Notes: generated by a model not told the origin, from the sequence alone. Shown: positions 7,339 through 15,871, counted from the first letter of the stretch. The stretch is DNA of 64,000 nucleotides from Chryseobacterium sp. Leaf180 (GCF_001424585.1 NZ_LMPJ01000001.1:402442-466441); one strand, 5' to 3'. Numbers and translations are program-made.

Positions 7339-9234
7339 TTATATTTTAATAAATTTAAAACTTGATCCGTCAACTTTTAAAATATAGTCTCCAGGAGAAA
7401 GATCAGAAACATTAATCTGTAAATTTTTAACCTTTTTTTCATTAAAACTTTTTAATACTCTTCCTGAAAAATCTAGAATTTCAATTTTGCCCAAATTATT
7501 TTCTGCCTGAATATTTAAAACGTCATGAACCGGATTTGGATAAATTTTTAATGAACTGTCAGAATTACCGATATTTTCTACTGCCAGCGAACCTGCATTC
7601 TGGCAGAAATTTACCGGATAAGAATCCCATTCTGTCAGCGAAAAAGTTGATGATGGTTGGGTAACTGTATTTTTGCGATAAAGACTGACATCTGCATTGG
7701 TATTGCTAACGAATTTACTTCCGATCACATCGACCGCAATGGTTTTATTATATGCAAGCTCTACGTATTGTGTTCCGGAAAAAATCATCGGGTCAGAAGC
7801 CGTGACAAATTTAGAAGTAGAATTTGTGTAACATGCCAATGCAGAATTCGGATTTAAAATCACAAAAGATTCGTTGTTTTCGATGCTGCCTTCGAGTTCG
7901 TACGTATTGCCGTTGTAAAAACTTCCGGAAGTTGTGTTTTGAAACTGAATATTCAGTCTGTAATTATTAAGATTAACCGCGTGACCGGTTTTATTGGTGA
8001 TTTCTATGGCTTTGTTGAAACCAGTTCCTTCAATATATTTTGTGATCATCAGATCTTTTGCAAAATTCCCAGATGCGGTAGTCGCAACTGTGATTTCCTG
8101 ATTAGAAACCGATTCCAGATAAGCTTTATCGAAAGCTTTTACGGCAAAGGTATAATTTGTTCCAGGCAAAAGATGATCGATCGTCACAGAATTATTTTTT
8201 GTAACCGCACTCGGCGTTGTAGAACCGTTTACATAAATTCGGTATCCTAAGACATCGCTGCTTATACTTGCACTCCACTGCAAATTCACAAAATAAGCGC
8301 CTTGCTGTGTTGAAACTAAAGAAGTTGGTGCATCGGGAGCGATATTATCAGGGGTTTCAGACCAGATTATATTAATCCATTCCGGATGATCAACGAAAGG
8401 ATTTCTGTTTTTCTGAAGATTGTAGACTGCATTATTTCGGTCTATCTCTCTCTGCGAAACCGGATCGAGCGTGTTCCATTGTTTCAGCATAGCGATATAA
8501 TTTAAATCCACCGCGCGCTCTTCGGTTCCGTCAAGCGGACACTGATCGGTCGCCGGAGTTATGGTACTTGAAGTTGTATATGCTGTATTAAAGGAAGAAA
8601 GTTTTCCCTGATAACGAACGGCAAAATAAAGCAGCGTACGCGCAACATCACCTTTAAATTCATCAATCGGTTCATACACTCTGCCGAGGTACGGATAATT
8701 CGGGATCGCCGCATTTCCAATTTTTGAACCGTTGGTAAAAGTGTAATAAATTGTAGAACCAGCGACTCCGTAAGGATAATTGTTGCGAAGCGTATTGATT
8801 CTCGCATCCGCGGGAATGATAAAGTGTAGATCTGAATACATGGGATAATCACTGATCGCGGAACTTGTGCTGAAAGTACTTTGCGGCATCATGTGCTCGC
8901 GGTTGTAGCCCAAACCTTCTGCTCCTGCGCCAGCAATCAAATTTGCAGAAGTATATTCGTACGCATCAGGCCCTGTTGGAATTTCAGAATAAATATCAAG
9001 CAGAAATGTCGTGTTTGAAACGCCGTGATCATAATATTTATCCAAATCGGTTTGATTATAAAAATTCGGAAGATCGCCATAATTCCAGTTGATATTTTTC
9101 GCAGCAATAATCTGATGTACTTTTTCTTTTAAAGCATAGCCTGAAAGCCCTGAAGTTCCGTCATAATATCCTGTAGGAATCTGAGCATTTGCAATTGCAG
9201 AAGCGAAAACGGCAGAGAGTAGATATTTTTTCAT
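7339..9234 (-). CDS. Secreted endonuclease I with fibronectin III, lamin-tail and T9SS C-terminal domains
   Basis: This is an extracellular nuclease of the EndA/NucM (endonuclease I) family. The signal peptide is MKKYLLSAVFASAIANAQ. The nuclease domain follows, with the metal/His motif GYNREHMMPQSTF near residues 108-120. A fibronectin III domain starts near residue 303 (APTSLVSTQQGAYFVNLQW). A lamin-tail-like beta domain (MITKYIEGTGFNKAIEITN) follows from about 395. The last about 70 residues are a type A T9SS sorting domain (LKIYPNPVHDVLNIQ, ending SFKFIKI). The start was placed 51 bases inside the longest frame, because the signal peptide begins there and a TAGCTTTG -7 element lies between the two candidates. 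Its likely job is digestion of extracellular DNA for nutrients or biofilm turnover. Confidence 0.92.
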   Translation of the reverse strand: MKKYLLSAVFASAIANAQIPTGYYDGTSGLSGYALKEKVHQIIAAKNINWNYGDLPNFYNQTDLDKYYDHGVSNTTFLLDIYSEIPTGPDAYEYTSANLIAGAGAEGLGYNREHMMPQSTFSTSSAISDYPMYSDLHFIIPADARINTLRNNYPYGVAGSTIYYTFTNGSKIGNAAIPNYPYLGRVYEPIDEFKGDVARTLLYFAVRYQGKLSSFNTAYTTSSTITPATDQCPLDGTEERAVDLNYIAMLKQWNTLDPVSQREIDRNNAVYNLQKNRNPFVDHPEWINIIWSETPDNIAPDAPTSLVSTQQGAYFVNLQWSASISSDVLGYRIYVNGSTTPSAVTKNNSVTIDHLLPGTNYTFAVKAFDKAYLESVSNQEITVATTASGNFAKDLMITKYIEGTGFNKAIEITNKTGHAVNLNNYRLNIQFQNTTSGSFYNGNTYELEGSIENNESFVILNPNSALACYTNSTSKFVTASDPMIFSGTQYVELAYNKTIAVDVIGSKFVSNTNADVSLYRKNTVTQPSSTFSLTEWDSYPVNFCQNAGSLAVENIGNSDSSLKIYPNPVHDVLNIQAENNLGKIEILDFSGRVLKSFNEKKVKNLQINVSDLSPGDYILKVDGSSFKFIKI

Positions 9235-9251
9235 ACTGAATTTGTGTAATA

Positions 9252-9259
9252 CAAAGCTA
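9252..9259 (-). promoter_or_regulatory. Candidate -7 element of the endonuclease gene
   Basis: The minus strand reads TAGCTTTG, 17 bases before the chosen start codon. It lies downstream of the alternative start at 9285 and so argues against that start. Confidence 0.5.
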
Positions 9260-9424
9260 AGAATAACGGCGTATCTGCATTTCATTTTATATTAAAAAAT
9301 GGTTAAATGAATGCTCTGCTCAGTTTCATAAACGTACAACTGCAAAATGATTATCGGTTTTTTATATTTTATTTCCGTTTTTCTGTAAATTGATTATCTT
9401 TACAGCTTAACTATAATATTCCTT

Positions 9425-10564
9425 ATGAACACTGAAACGGTTGATAATATTAAGATGATTGCAGAGACGGCGCGCGAGTTTGCTGAAAAAAATATCAGAC
9501 CAAACATTATGGATTGGGATGAGAGCCAGACCTTCCCGAAAGAGCTTTTTCATCAGCTTGGTGAGATGGGTTTTATGGGCATTGTCGTTCCTGAGCAGTA
9601 TGGCGGCTCTGGTCTTGGTTATCATGAATATGTGACGATTCTAGACGAGATTTCACAGGTAGATCCTTCAATCGGGCTTTCTTTAGCAGCACACAATTCA
9701 CTATGTACCAATCATATTTATGAATTTGCAAATGAAGAGCAAAGACAGAGATGGCTTCCACAACTGGCTTCAGGTCAGGTAATCGGTGCGTGGGGTTTGA
9801 CTGAGCATAATACAGGTTCAGATTCAGGCGGAATGTCTACAACTGCGGTGAAAGACGGCGATGAGTGGATTATTAACGGAGCAAAAAACTTCATCACGCA
9901 TGCAATTTCTGGTGACATTGCAGTCGTAATGACTAGAACTGGAGAAATCGGTGCTAAAAATAATTCTACAGCTTTTGTTTTAGAAAAAGGAATGGCTGGT
10001 TTTACGTCAGGCAAAAAAGAAAATAAGCTTGGAATGAGAGCTTCAGAAACTGCCGAATTAATTTTTGATAACGTTCGTGTTTCAGATGCAAACCGTTTGG
10101 GCGAAGTAGGAGAAGGTTTCAAGCAGGCCATGAAAATTCTTGACGGCGGTAGAATTTCTATTGCTGCATTGAGTTTAGGAATTGCAAAAGGTGCCTACAA
10201 AGCAGCTTTGAAATATGCGAAAGAAAGAAAACAGTTCGGAAAATCGATTGCAGATTTCCAGGCGATCAACTTTATGTTGGCAGATATGGCAACTGAAATT
10301 GACGCTGCAGAGTTATTGATTCAGAGAGCTTCTACACTGAAAAACGCGAAGCAGAAAATGACAAAAGAAGGTGCAATGGCAAAATTGTACGCTTCTGAAG
10401 CTTGTGTAAGAATTGCAAACAATGCAGTTCAGATTTTCGGTGGTTATGGTTACACGAAAGATTTCCCTGCTGAAAAATATTACAGAGATTCGAAATTGTG
10501 TACCATTGGTGAAGGAACTTCAGAAATCCAGAGACTGGTAATCGGAAGAGATATTACTAAATAA
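9425..10564 (+). CDS. Acyl-CoA dehydrogenase (short/medium-chain type)
   Basis: This FAD enzyme introduces the alpha-beta double bond in acyl-CoA during fatty-acid or branched-chain amino-acid degradation. The 379-residue length is standard. The first signature GAWGLTEHNTGSDSGG and the second, IFGGYGYTKDFPAEKYYRD, are intact. The catalytic base is the Glu in GEGTSEIQR near the C-terminus, the position used by short-chain and butyryl-CoA dehydrogenases. No electron-transfer flavoprotein or thiolase gene is adjacent, so the exact substrate cannot be assigned. It forms a single-gene unit closed by its own terminator. Confidence 0.95.
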   Translation: MNTETVDNIKMIAETAREFAEKNIRPNIMDWDESQTFPKELFHQLGEMGFMGIVVPEQYGGSGLGYHEYVTILDEISQVDPSIGLSLAAHNSLCTNHIYEFANEEQRQRWLPQLASGQVIGAWGLTEHNTGSDSGGMSTTAVKDGDEWIINGAKNFITHAISGDIAVVMTRTGEIGAKNNSTAFVLEKGMAGFTSGKKENKLGMRASETAELIFDNVRVSDANRLGEVGEGFKQAMKILDGGRISIAALSLGIAKGAYKAALKYAKERKQFGKSIADFQAINFMLADMATEIDAAELLIQRASTLKNAKQKMTKEGAMAKLYASEACVRIANNAVQIFGGYGYTKDFPAEKYYRDSKLCTIGEGTSEIQRLVIGRDITK

Positions 10565-10584
10565 TTTTCCTCTTAAAAAATATT

Positions 10585-10611
10585 AAAAACGCATTTCGGT
10601 GCGTTTTTTTT
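10585..10611 (+). terminator. Terminator of the acyl-CoA dehydrogenase gene
   Basis: A 9-bp stem (AAAAACGCA/TGCGTTTTT) with a 6-base loop is followed by a T-run. Confidence 0.85.
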
Positions 10612-10676
10612 CGTTTTAAAAATATTGCATTCGAAATTCAAAAACGCTATTGTTTTTCTTTTCTGTCATCAATCGT

Positions 10677-10684
10677 TATATTTG
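10677..10684 (+). promoter_or_regulatory. Candidate -7 element of the MazG-like/thioredoxin operon
   Basis: TATATTTG lies 17 bases before the start codon. A TTG at 10650-10652 is a possible -33 element at long (24-base) spacing. Confidence 0.5.
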
Positions 10685-10701
10685 CTTAAATTTAAGATTT
10701 C

Positions 10702-11169
10702 ATGGAAAAAATAGACAGCCTCAATCAGGTCGCAGAATTTCACACAACATTTAAAGCACCAATTTTAGATACGCCACAAATTCCTTCTCCTGAAAGATGC
10801 AGTTTGCGAGTGGAGCTTTTGCAGGAAGAACTGAACGAACTGAAGCAGGCGATTGAAGATAAAAATTTAACCGAAATCGCAGATGCGCTTTGTGACTTGC
10901 AATATGTTTTGAGCGGCGCTGTTTTAGAATTTGGTTTAGGCGAAAAATTTGTGACACTTTTTAATGAGGTACAGCGTTCAAATATGTCTAAAGCCTGTGA
11001 TAATGAAGAACAGGCGGCAGAAACTGTGAAATTTTATGATGAAAAAGGCGTGGAATCTTTCTACGAAAAATCTGGTGAAAAATATAATGTATACAGAAAA
11101 GCAGACCACAAAGTTTTGAAAAATAAGTACTACTCGCCTGCCGATTTGAAAACTATTTTAGAAAATTAG
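10702..11169 (+). CDS. MazG-like all-alpha NTP pyrophosphohydrolase
   Basis: This 155-residue protein has the all-alpha NTP pyrophosphatase motif: ELLQEELNELKQAIE followed about 15 residues later by EIADALCDLQYVLSG, with the acidic metal ligands in E.xx.E and D.xx.D positions. The longer C-terminal part (FNEVQRSNMSKA, EKYNVYRKADHKVLK) resembles the phosphofructokinase-neighbouring MazG/PRA-PH-like family common in Bacteroidota. It probably hydrolyses non-canonical or excess nucleoside triphosphates. It is the first gene of a tight four-gene run (gaps of 1-3 bases). Confidence 0.85.
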   Translation: MEKIDSLNQVAEFHTTFKAPILDTPQIPSPERCSLRVELLQEELNELKQAIEDKNLTEIADALCDLQYVLSGAVLEFGLGEKFVTLFNEVQRSNMSKACDNEEQAAETVKFYDEKGVESFYEKSGEKYNVYRKADHKVLKNKYYSPADLKTILEN

Positions 11170-11170
11170 A

Positions 11171-11737
11171 ATGAAAAATATATTTAAAAAAGCTGCTACA
11201 GCATCGCTGATCATATTGTCAGTTGCAAACTTTATGGCACAGAAAACTGTTGTCAACAGAGAAGTTGAAAGCACCGAAGACGGAAAAATGCTTCTCGGCC
11301 ATCAGCTCGCCGATCAGTTTTTGAAAGAGCCTTACGCAAACTGGTACGTAAAAGAACACGACGATTATGCTTTGGATATGAAAGCAATCGAACAGCTTAA
11401 AAAAGCAAAACTCTTCACGTACAAACTGACAGTTTTCATGGGAACGTGGTGCGAAGACAGTCACCGTGATTTTCCGCGTTTTATGAAGATTTTGGAAGCC
11501 ATTAATTATCCGATGGATAATCTGACAATCATCGCAGTAAACCGAAAAAAAGAATCTCCGACGGGCGATGAAGTGCGTTATAACGTGCATAAAGTACCTA
11601 CGATGATCGTTGAAAAATATGGCAAGGAAATTGGTAGAATCATAGAAATGCCGACTACCGGCTACATTGAGCGAGATCTTGTAGACATTTTAAAGAAAGA
11701 TGACAGCTCGGTAATTAAAGAAATATTTAAAAAATAG
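11171..11737 (+). CDS. Exported thioredoxin-fold protein with a CxxS active site
   Basis: This 188-residue protein has an N-terminal signal or anchor (MKNIFKKAATASLIILSVANFMAQ) and a thioredoxin fold. The active-site segment is GTWCEDSHRDFPRF, where the second cysteine of CxxC is replaced by serine. The cis-proline loop KVPTMIV is present. A CxxS site cannot do ordinary dithiol exchange but can act as a monothiol, for example in isomerisation or deglutathionylation; this is inference. It sits one base after the MazG-like gene and two bases before the DUF4230 gene. Confidence 0.8.
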   Translation: MKNIFKKAATASLIILSVANFMAQKTVVNREVESTEDGKMLLGHQLADQFLKEPYANWYVKEHDDYALDMKAIEQLKKAKLFTYKLTVFMGTWCEDSHRDFPRFMKILEAINYPMDNLTIIAVNRKKESPTGDEVRYNVHKVPTMIVEKYGKEIGRIIEMPTTGYIERDLVDILKKDDSSVIKEIFKK

Positions 11738-11739
11738 AC

Positions 11740-12351
11740 TTGAAAAACGCAAAAGGATTATTAGGTTTTTTGTTCGGAATTATTCTGATGATAACTGTAT
11801 TTTTCAGTTTCAGATCGTGTTTCGATTTTAAAATAAATGAGAAAACAGAAAGCACAGATTATTACATTCTCACCAACCAGATTTCTAAACTGAATAAAAT
11901 GGTGGTTTTGGAACAGGATCTTTCAGCAATGCAGAAAACCAAAATCGCTTATAAAGTTTTTGGAAGTGAGGTTTCTAGTACGAACATTATAACTTTTACA
12001 AAAACCAATGCACAGGTTTCGTACGATTTAAATAAGATGAAAATAGATGTTGATACTATCAACAAAAAACTCATCATTCGCGAACTTCCCAATCCAGTAA
12101 TAAAAGTTACACCAAGCGTAGAAATTCAGGCCATGGATGATTCTTTTATCAATAGAATCTCTGAAAAAGATATAAAAAATGCTACTCAGCGGGCAAAAAA
12201 TGCAGGAATAAAATCAGTGAATCAGGATAAACTGAAAACAGAAGGAAAGCAGCAACTGATGACGAATCTAAACTCAATATTTGTTTTGGCAAAAGCTTTG
12301 AAGTACGAGATTGTAGATAACACGGGAACTTTGGGAATTTTAAAATTATAG
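11740..12351 (+). CDS. DUF4230 membrane-anchored protein
   Basis: This 203-residue protein has an N-terminal membrane anchor (GLLGFLFGIILMITVFFSF) and an exported domain matching the DUF4230 pattern: an NQISKLNKMVVLEQDLSAM opening, short beta strands, and a C-terminal helix rich in Lys/Ala/Gln (ISEKDIKNATQRAKN). The start codon is TTG, two bases after the thioredoxin-like gene's stop. The function of DUF4230 is unknown. Confidence 0.8.
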   Translation: MKNAKGLLGFLFGIILMITVFFSFRSCFDFKINEKTESTDYYILTNQISKLNKMVVLEQDLSAMQKTKIAYKVFGSEVSSTNIITFTKTNAQVSYDLNKMKIDVDTINKKLIIRELPNPVIKVTPSVEIQAMDDSFINRISEKDIKNATQRAKNAGIKSVNQDKLKTEGKQQLMTNLNSIFVLAKALKYEIVDNTGTLGILKL

Positions 12352-12354
12352 ATT

Positions 12355-12531
12355 ATGAGCGAAGATAAAAATCAGAATGAATCTGCTAACAACGCAGAAA
12401 CGAAAAAGCAGAATGAAGATTTCCGGGACGTGCCGGCATCTTCTGAAAAACAAAATCCACCAGATATCGATAAAAAAGATGTACAGAAATCATCCGAAAA
12501 CAAATCCGGAAAAACAGATAACACCAAGTAA
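12355..12531 (+). CDS. Small highly charged protein, 58 aa, unknown
   Basis: An ATG three bases after the DUF4230 stop opens a 58-codon frame (MSEDKNQNESANNAETKKQN...) that ends inside the terminator stem. It is extremely hydrophilic: almost only Lys, Asn, Glu, Asp, Ser and Gln, with no hydrophobic segment. It should be intrinsically disordered. Tight spacing with the upstream genes supports it as real, but no homologue is recognised. Confidence 0.55.
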   Translation: MSEDKNQNESANNAETKKQNEDFRDVPASSEKQNPPDIDKKDVQKSSENKSGKTDNTK

Positions 12532-12549
12532 TTTTTACTTGGTTTTTTT
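12523..12549 (+). terminator. Terminator closing the MazG-like/thioredoxin/DUF4230 operon
   Basis: A 9-bp stem (ACCAAGTAA/TTACTTGGT) with a 3-base loop overlaps the stop codon of the 58-aa frame and is followed by a run of Ts. Confidence 0.85.
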
Positions 12550-12631
12550 TGTGCTTACATAATTTATTTAATTGCTTTAAAACCCTTTTTAACATTAAAC
12601 AAACCGTATTTTCGAAAACCAGATAAAATGC

Positions 12632-12639
12632 GTATTTTT
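12632..12639 (+). promoter_or_regulatory. Candidate -7 element of thrS
   Basis: TATTTTTG lies 25 bases before the thrS ATG at 12665. An alternative in-frame ATG at 12638 falls inside this element and can be excluded as the start. Confidence 0.6.
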
Positions 12640-12664
12640 GCATCTTAAATTTTGGTACTCAACA

Positions 12665-14593
12665 ATGATAAAAATTACACTTCCAGACAACAGCGTCAGA
12701 GAATTTGAAGGAGCTACTACTCCTTTGGATGTGGCAAAATCTATAAGCGAGGGATTGGCCAGAAATACCATTTCCGCAGTCTTAAACGGCACACAGGTTG
12801 AAACAACCACGCCGATTACAGCAGATGCCACCGTACAGCTATTGACCTGGAATGATGATCTTGGTAAAAAAGCCTTCTGGCACTCTTCTGCTCATCTTTT
12901 GGCGCAGGCGATTTTAGAGTTTTATCCGGATGCTAAGCTGACTATCGGTCCTGCAATTGAGAGTGGTTTTTATTATGATGTAGATTTTGGTACTGAATCG
13001 TTATCTGAAAAAGACTTCGAAAAAATCGAGAAAAAGGTTTTGGAGAATGCTAAAAAAGGTTCGATTTTTTCGCTGTATTCCGTTTCTAAGGATGAAGCTT
13101 TAAAAACTTATGCTGACAATCCGTATAAGGTAGAATTGATTTCAAATTTAAACGATGGCGAAATCACTTTTGTGACGCACGATAACTTTACAGATCTTTG
13201 TCGCGGCGGCCATATTCCTAATACTTCAATCGTAAAAGCTTTTAAAGTTCTCAATGCAGCAGGCGCTTACTGGAGAGGAAACGAGAAAAACCCTCAACTG
13301 ACAAGAGTTTATGGAATTTCTTTTCCGAAGCAAAAAGAACTGACAGAATATCTTGAATTGCTTGAAGAAGCAAAAAGAAGAGATCACAGAAAATTAGGTA
13401 AAGAATTAGGCATTTTTGCTTTCTCAGAAAAAGTGGGTGCCGGATTGCCACTTTGGCTTCCAAAGGGTACCGCTTTAAGAAAAAAACTTGAAAATTTCCT
13501 GTCTGATGCTCAAAAGAAAGGAGGTTATGAATTTGTAATGACACCGCACATTGGTGCTAAAGAATTATATGTGACGTCTGGTCACTGGGACAAATATGGT
13601 GCAGACAGTTTTCAGCCGATAAAAACCCCGAATGAAGGGGAAGAATTTATGCTGAAACCGATGAACTGCCCGCATCACTGTGAAATTTATAAAACTTCGC
13701 AATGGAGTTACCGTGATTTGCCTAAAAGATATGCTGAATTTGGTACGGTTTACCGCTACGAACAAAGCGGCGAACTTCACGGTTTGACACGGGTTCGCGG
13801 ATTTACTCAGGATGATGCGCATTTATTCTGTACGCCGGATCAGCTGATGGATGAATTTAAAAAGACGATCGATCTTGTATTGTATGTTTTCGGATCATTA
13901 GGTTTTGGAGATTTTACAGCGCAGATTTCTCTGAGAGATCCTGATAATAAAGAAAAATACATCGGCACAGATGAAAACTGGGAAAAAGCTGAAAATGCAA
14001 TTGTAACTGCAGCCAAAGAAAAAGGTTTGAACACCATTACAGAATACGGTGAAGCGGCTTTCTATGGTCCGAAACTCGATTTCATGGTAAAAGATGCATT
14101 AGGCAGAAAATGGCAGTTAGGAACTATTCAGGTGGATTATAATTTGCCGGAAAGATTCGACTTAACATACATCGGAAGCGATAATGAAAAACACAGGCCG
14201 GTGATGATTCACAGAGCACCTTTTGGTTCAATGGAACGCTTCATCGCTATTTTGCTCGAAAATACTGCAGGTGATTTCCCACTTTGGCTGGCACCGGATC
14301 AGTTTACGATTTTGCCGATCAGTGAAAAATATGTGGATTATGCTAAAAAAGTTTCACAAGTTTTAGAAAATCACGATATTAGCGGATTGATAGACGACAG
14401 GAACGAAAAAACAGGCAAAAAAATCCGTGATGCTGAGTTGAAGAAAATTCCTTTCATGATTGTGGTAGGAGAAAATGAGGAAAATGATGGCACAATTTCT
14501 GTACGCAGACGTGGAGAAGGCGATTTAGGCGCCATGAGTCTTGAGGATTTTATTTCTTATTTTAAGAAAGAGTCTGCAATAGAAAAGATTTAA
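12665..14593 (+). CDS. thrS: Threonyl-tRNA synthetase (ThrS)
   Basis: ThrS charges tRNA-Thr. The order is N-terminal TGS domain ([20 protein letters not shown]), the editing/SAD domain with [10 protein letters not shown], the class II catalytic core with [11 protein letters not shown] (zinc-ligand Cys) and [32 protein letters not shown], and the C-terminal anticodon-binding domain ([20 protein letters not shown]). The chosen ATG gives 642 residues, the usual size, and matches the TGS start; the longer frame adds nine non-conserved residues. It begins the conserved thrS-infC-rpmI-rplT order. Confidence 0.97.
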   Translation: MIKITLPDNSVREFEGATTPLDVAKSISEGLARNTISAVLNGTQVETTTPITADATVQLLTWNDDLGKKAFWHSSAHLLAQAILEFYPDAKLTIGPAIESGFYYDVDFGTESLSEKDFEKIEKKVLENAKKGSIFSLYSVSKDEALKTYADNPYKVELISNLNDGEITFVTHDNFTDLCRGGHIPNTSIVKAFKVLNAAGAYWRGNEKNPQLTRVYGISFPKQKELTEYLELLEEAKRRDHRKLGKELGIFAFSEKVGAGLPLWLPKGTALRKKLENFLSDAQKKGGYEFVMTPHIGAKELYVTSGHWDKYGADSFQPIKTPNEGEEFMLKPMNCPHHCEIYKTSQWSYRDLPKRYAEFGTVYRYEQSGELHGLTRVRGFTQDDAHLFCTPDQLMDEFKKTIDLVLYVFGSLGFGDFTAQISLRDPDNKEKYIGTDENWEKAENAIVTAAKEKGLNTITEYGEAAFYGPKLDFMVKDALGRKWQLGTIQVDYNLPERFDLTYIGSDNEKHRPVMIHRAPFGSMERFIAILLENTAGDFPLWLAPDQFTILPISEKYVDYAKKVSQVLENHDISGLIDDRNEKTGKKIRDAELKKIPFMIVVGENEENDGTISVRRRGEGDLGAMSLEDFISYFKKESAIEKI

Positions 14594-14675
14594 AGAGTAA
14601 AATTAAGATCAGGATTGAATCATAGTTTGATTTTTAATCTTCAGTAAGTGATATTAACCAATAAAATATAAAGCG

Positions 14676-15236
14676 ATAGCACAAAGATTTAACAACAGAG
14701 GCCCACAAAGACGTCCTGTACAAGAGGATGCACACATGATCAATGAGAAGATTCGTGTAAGAGAACTTCGTTTGGTGGGCGATAACGTAGAACCGGGAAT
14801 CTTTCCGATCGATAAAGCAAGACAGATTGCAAAAGAGCAGGAATTGGATTTGGTGGTAATTTCAGATAAAGCTGAACCTTTTATCGCAAGAATTTTAGAT
14901 TATAAAAAATTCTTGTACGAGCAAAAGAAAAAAACAAAGGAGCTTAAAGCTAAGCAGATAAAAGTGGTTGTGAAAGAGATCCGTTTTGGGCCTCAGACTG
15001 ACGAACACGATTATGAGTTTAAGAAAAAGCATGCTGAGAAGTTTTTGGAAGAAGGGTCTAAACTGAAAACCTACGTGTTTTTTAAAGGTCGTTCGATCAT
15101 CTTTAAAGATCAGGGAGAAATTTTACTTCTTAAACTTGCTCAGGAACTGGAGCATGTTGGAAAAGTAGATCAGCTTCCTAAACTTGAAGGAAAGCGGATG
15201 ATTATGATGATGAGCCCAAAAAAATCGGTTAAATAA
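14676..15236 (+). CDS. infC: Translation initiation factor IF-3 (InfC), likely with a non-AUG start
   Basis: IF-3 binds the 30S subunit and checks start-codon selection. The body is clear: [16 protein letters not shown], then [28 protein letters not shown] and the C-domain [15 protein letters not shown]. The first ATG is at 14736, but the frame is open upstream to a stop at 14655-14657 and encodes an IF-3-like extension ([19 protein letters not shown]) that resembles the basic N-terminus of related proteins. I therefore place the start at the ATA codon 14676; ATA at 14661 is an alternative, and 14736 is the conservative choice. A rare start codon would fit the known autoregulation of infC by IF-3 in enteric bacteria, where the start is AUU. 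Confidence 0.85.
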   Translation: MAQRFNNRGPQRRPVQEDAHMINEKIRVRELRLVGDNVEPGIFPIDKARQIAKEQELDLVVISDKAEPFIARILDYKKFLYEQKKKTKELKAKQIKVVVKEIRFGPQTDEHDYEFKKKHAEKFLEEGSKLKTYVFFKGRSIIFKDQGEILLLKLAQELEHVGKVDQLPKLEGKRMIMMMSPKKSVK

Positions 15237-15285
15237 GTTCAGAGAAACCATCTGAAAGTTTATTTTTCGGATGTTGACATAGACA

Positions 15286-15315
15286 AAAGAGATTTTCTTA
15301 TGAAAGTCTCTTTTT
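15286..15315 (+). terminator. Terminator between infC and rpmI
   Basis: A 12-bp stem (AAAGAGATTTTC, loop TTAT, GAAAGTCTCTTT, with one G-T pair) is followed by Ts. It separates thrS-infC from rpmI-rplT, so the ribosomal-protein genes probably need their own promoter or read-through. Confidence 0.75.
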
Positions 15316-15331
15316 GTATGATAATTTTCAG

Positions 15332-15339
15332 TAATTTTG
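15332..15339 (+). promoter_or_regulatory. Candidate -7 element for rpmI-rplT
   Basis: TAATTTTG lies just after the terminator. The best -33 candidate (TTTG ending 15316) is only 15 bases away, so the promoter is uncertain. If used, the leader would be about 200 bases long and contain the GC-rich repeat. Confidence 0.35.
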
Positions 15340-15352
15340 CAACCGCAATTAT

Positions 15353-15480
15353 TGCGTGAGGGATCGTAATAAAAAGCCCGCAGCAGCGATGGAAACAGCG
15401 CGGCGCGAGGACTTGTAATGAAGAGCCCGACCTGAGTGAGGAATGAAGTGAAGCGGAATGAGCGAGCAAGGGATACGCCC
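15353..15480. repeat. GC-rich non-coding element with internal repeats (likely dispersed repeat)
   Basis: This block in the 316-base infC-rpmI gap is about 55% GC by hand count, far above its surroundings. It holds two 23-base direct copies matching at 18 positions: GAGGGATCGTAATAAAAAGC... at 15358-15380 and GAGGACTTGTAATGAAGAGC... at 15407-15429. It also has repeated GAATGA/AGCGAG words and ends in AGGGATACGCCC. No frame looks coding. I recall similar sequences scattered between genes in Chryseobacterium-like genomes, but cannot verify that here. It may alternatively be a structured leader of rpmI-rplT. Confidence 0.6.
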
Positions 15481-15552
15481 AAAAAAGTTATGAGTCGAAA
15501 ACTTTTAGCTGAGAATTAATGATATTGATAACAAAACATAAAAAGCAAGACA

Positions 15553-15750
15553 ATGCCAAAATTAAAAACGAAATCTGGTGCTAAGAAGCGTTTTGCTCTT
15601 ACCGGAACAGGAAAGATCAAAAGAAAGAATGCTTATAAAAGCCACATCTTGACGAAAAAAGAAACGAAGCAGAAGAGAAATCTTACGACGACTTCTTACG
15701 TTGCGAAAGTGGACGAAAAAGGTGTTAAACGTCAATTAGCACTCCGTTAG
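15553..15750 (+). CDS. rpmI: 50S ribosomal protein L35 (RpmI)
   Basis: A 65-residue, strongly basic protein of the large ribosomal subunit. [23 protein letters not shown] and the central [11 protein letters not shown] are typical of L35. It precedes rplT by 121 bases, the conserved arrangement, and follows the GC-rich element. Confidence 0.97.
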   Translation: MPKLKTKSGAKKRFALTGTGKIKRKNAYKSHILTKKETKQKRNLTTTSYVAKVDEKGVKRQLALR

Positions 15751-15754
15751 TTTT

Positions 15755-15776
15755 TATAAATCTTTTTCGGTTTATA
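15755..15776 (+). promoter_or_regulatory. Stem-loop between rpmI and rplT
   Basis: An 8-bp hairpin (TATAAATC, loop TTTTTC, GGTTTATA) lies directly after the rpmI stop. L20 represses its own operon through mRNA structures in enterics and Firmicutes; whether this hairpin takes part is unknown, and it is AT-rich and weak. Confidence 0.3.
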
Positions 15777-15811
15777 GGAATTCACAAAAAATTCAACAAT
15801 TTAACCCTGAT

Positions 15812-15868
15812 ATGGAGCAGCTAAGTGCAATGAAACAGGTTGCCGCACATCTCAAAAAAACAATTTAA
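15812..15868 (+). CDS. Possible 18-codon small frame in the rpmI-rplT gap
   Basis: ATG...TAA encodes MEQLSAMKQVAAHLKKTI, an amphipathic basic helix, ending 3 bases before the rplT start. Such placement could couple translation into rplT. There is no other support, so it is tentative. Confidence 0.25.
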   Translation: MEQLSAMKQVAAHLKKTI

Positions 15869-15871
15869 ATT

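Noticed and set aside
7339..9285. Upstream start of the endonuclease at 9285
   Set aside because: The signal peptide begins 51 bases inside, and a -7 element at 9252-9259 would lie downstream of this start.
15123..15482. 119-codon minus-strand frame across the infC end and GC-rich block
   Set aside because: It crosses the infC C-terminus and the repeat. The residues come from the repeat sequence and there is no signal, domain or promoter.
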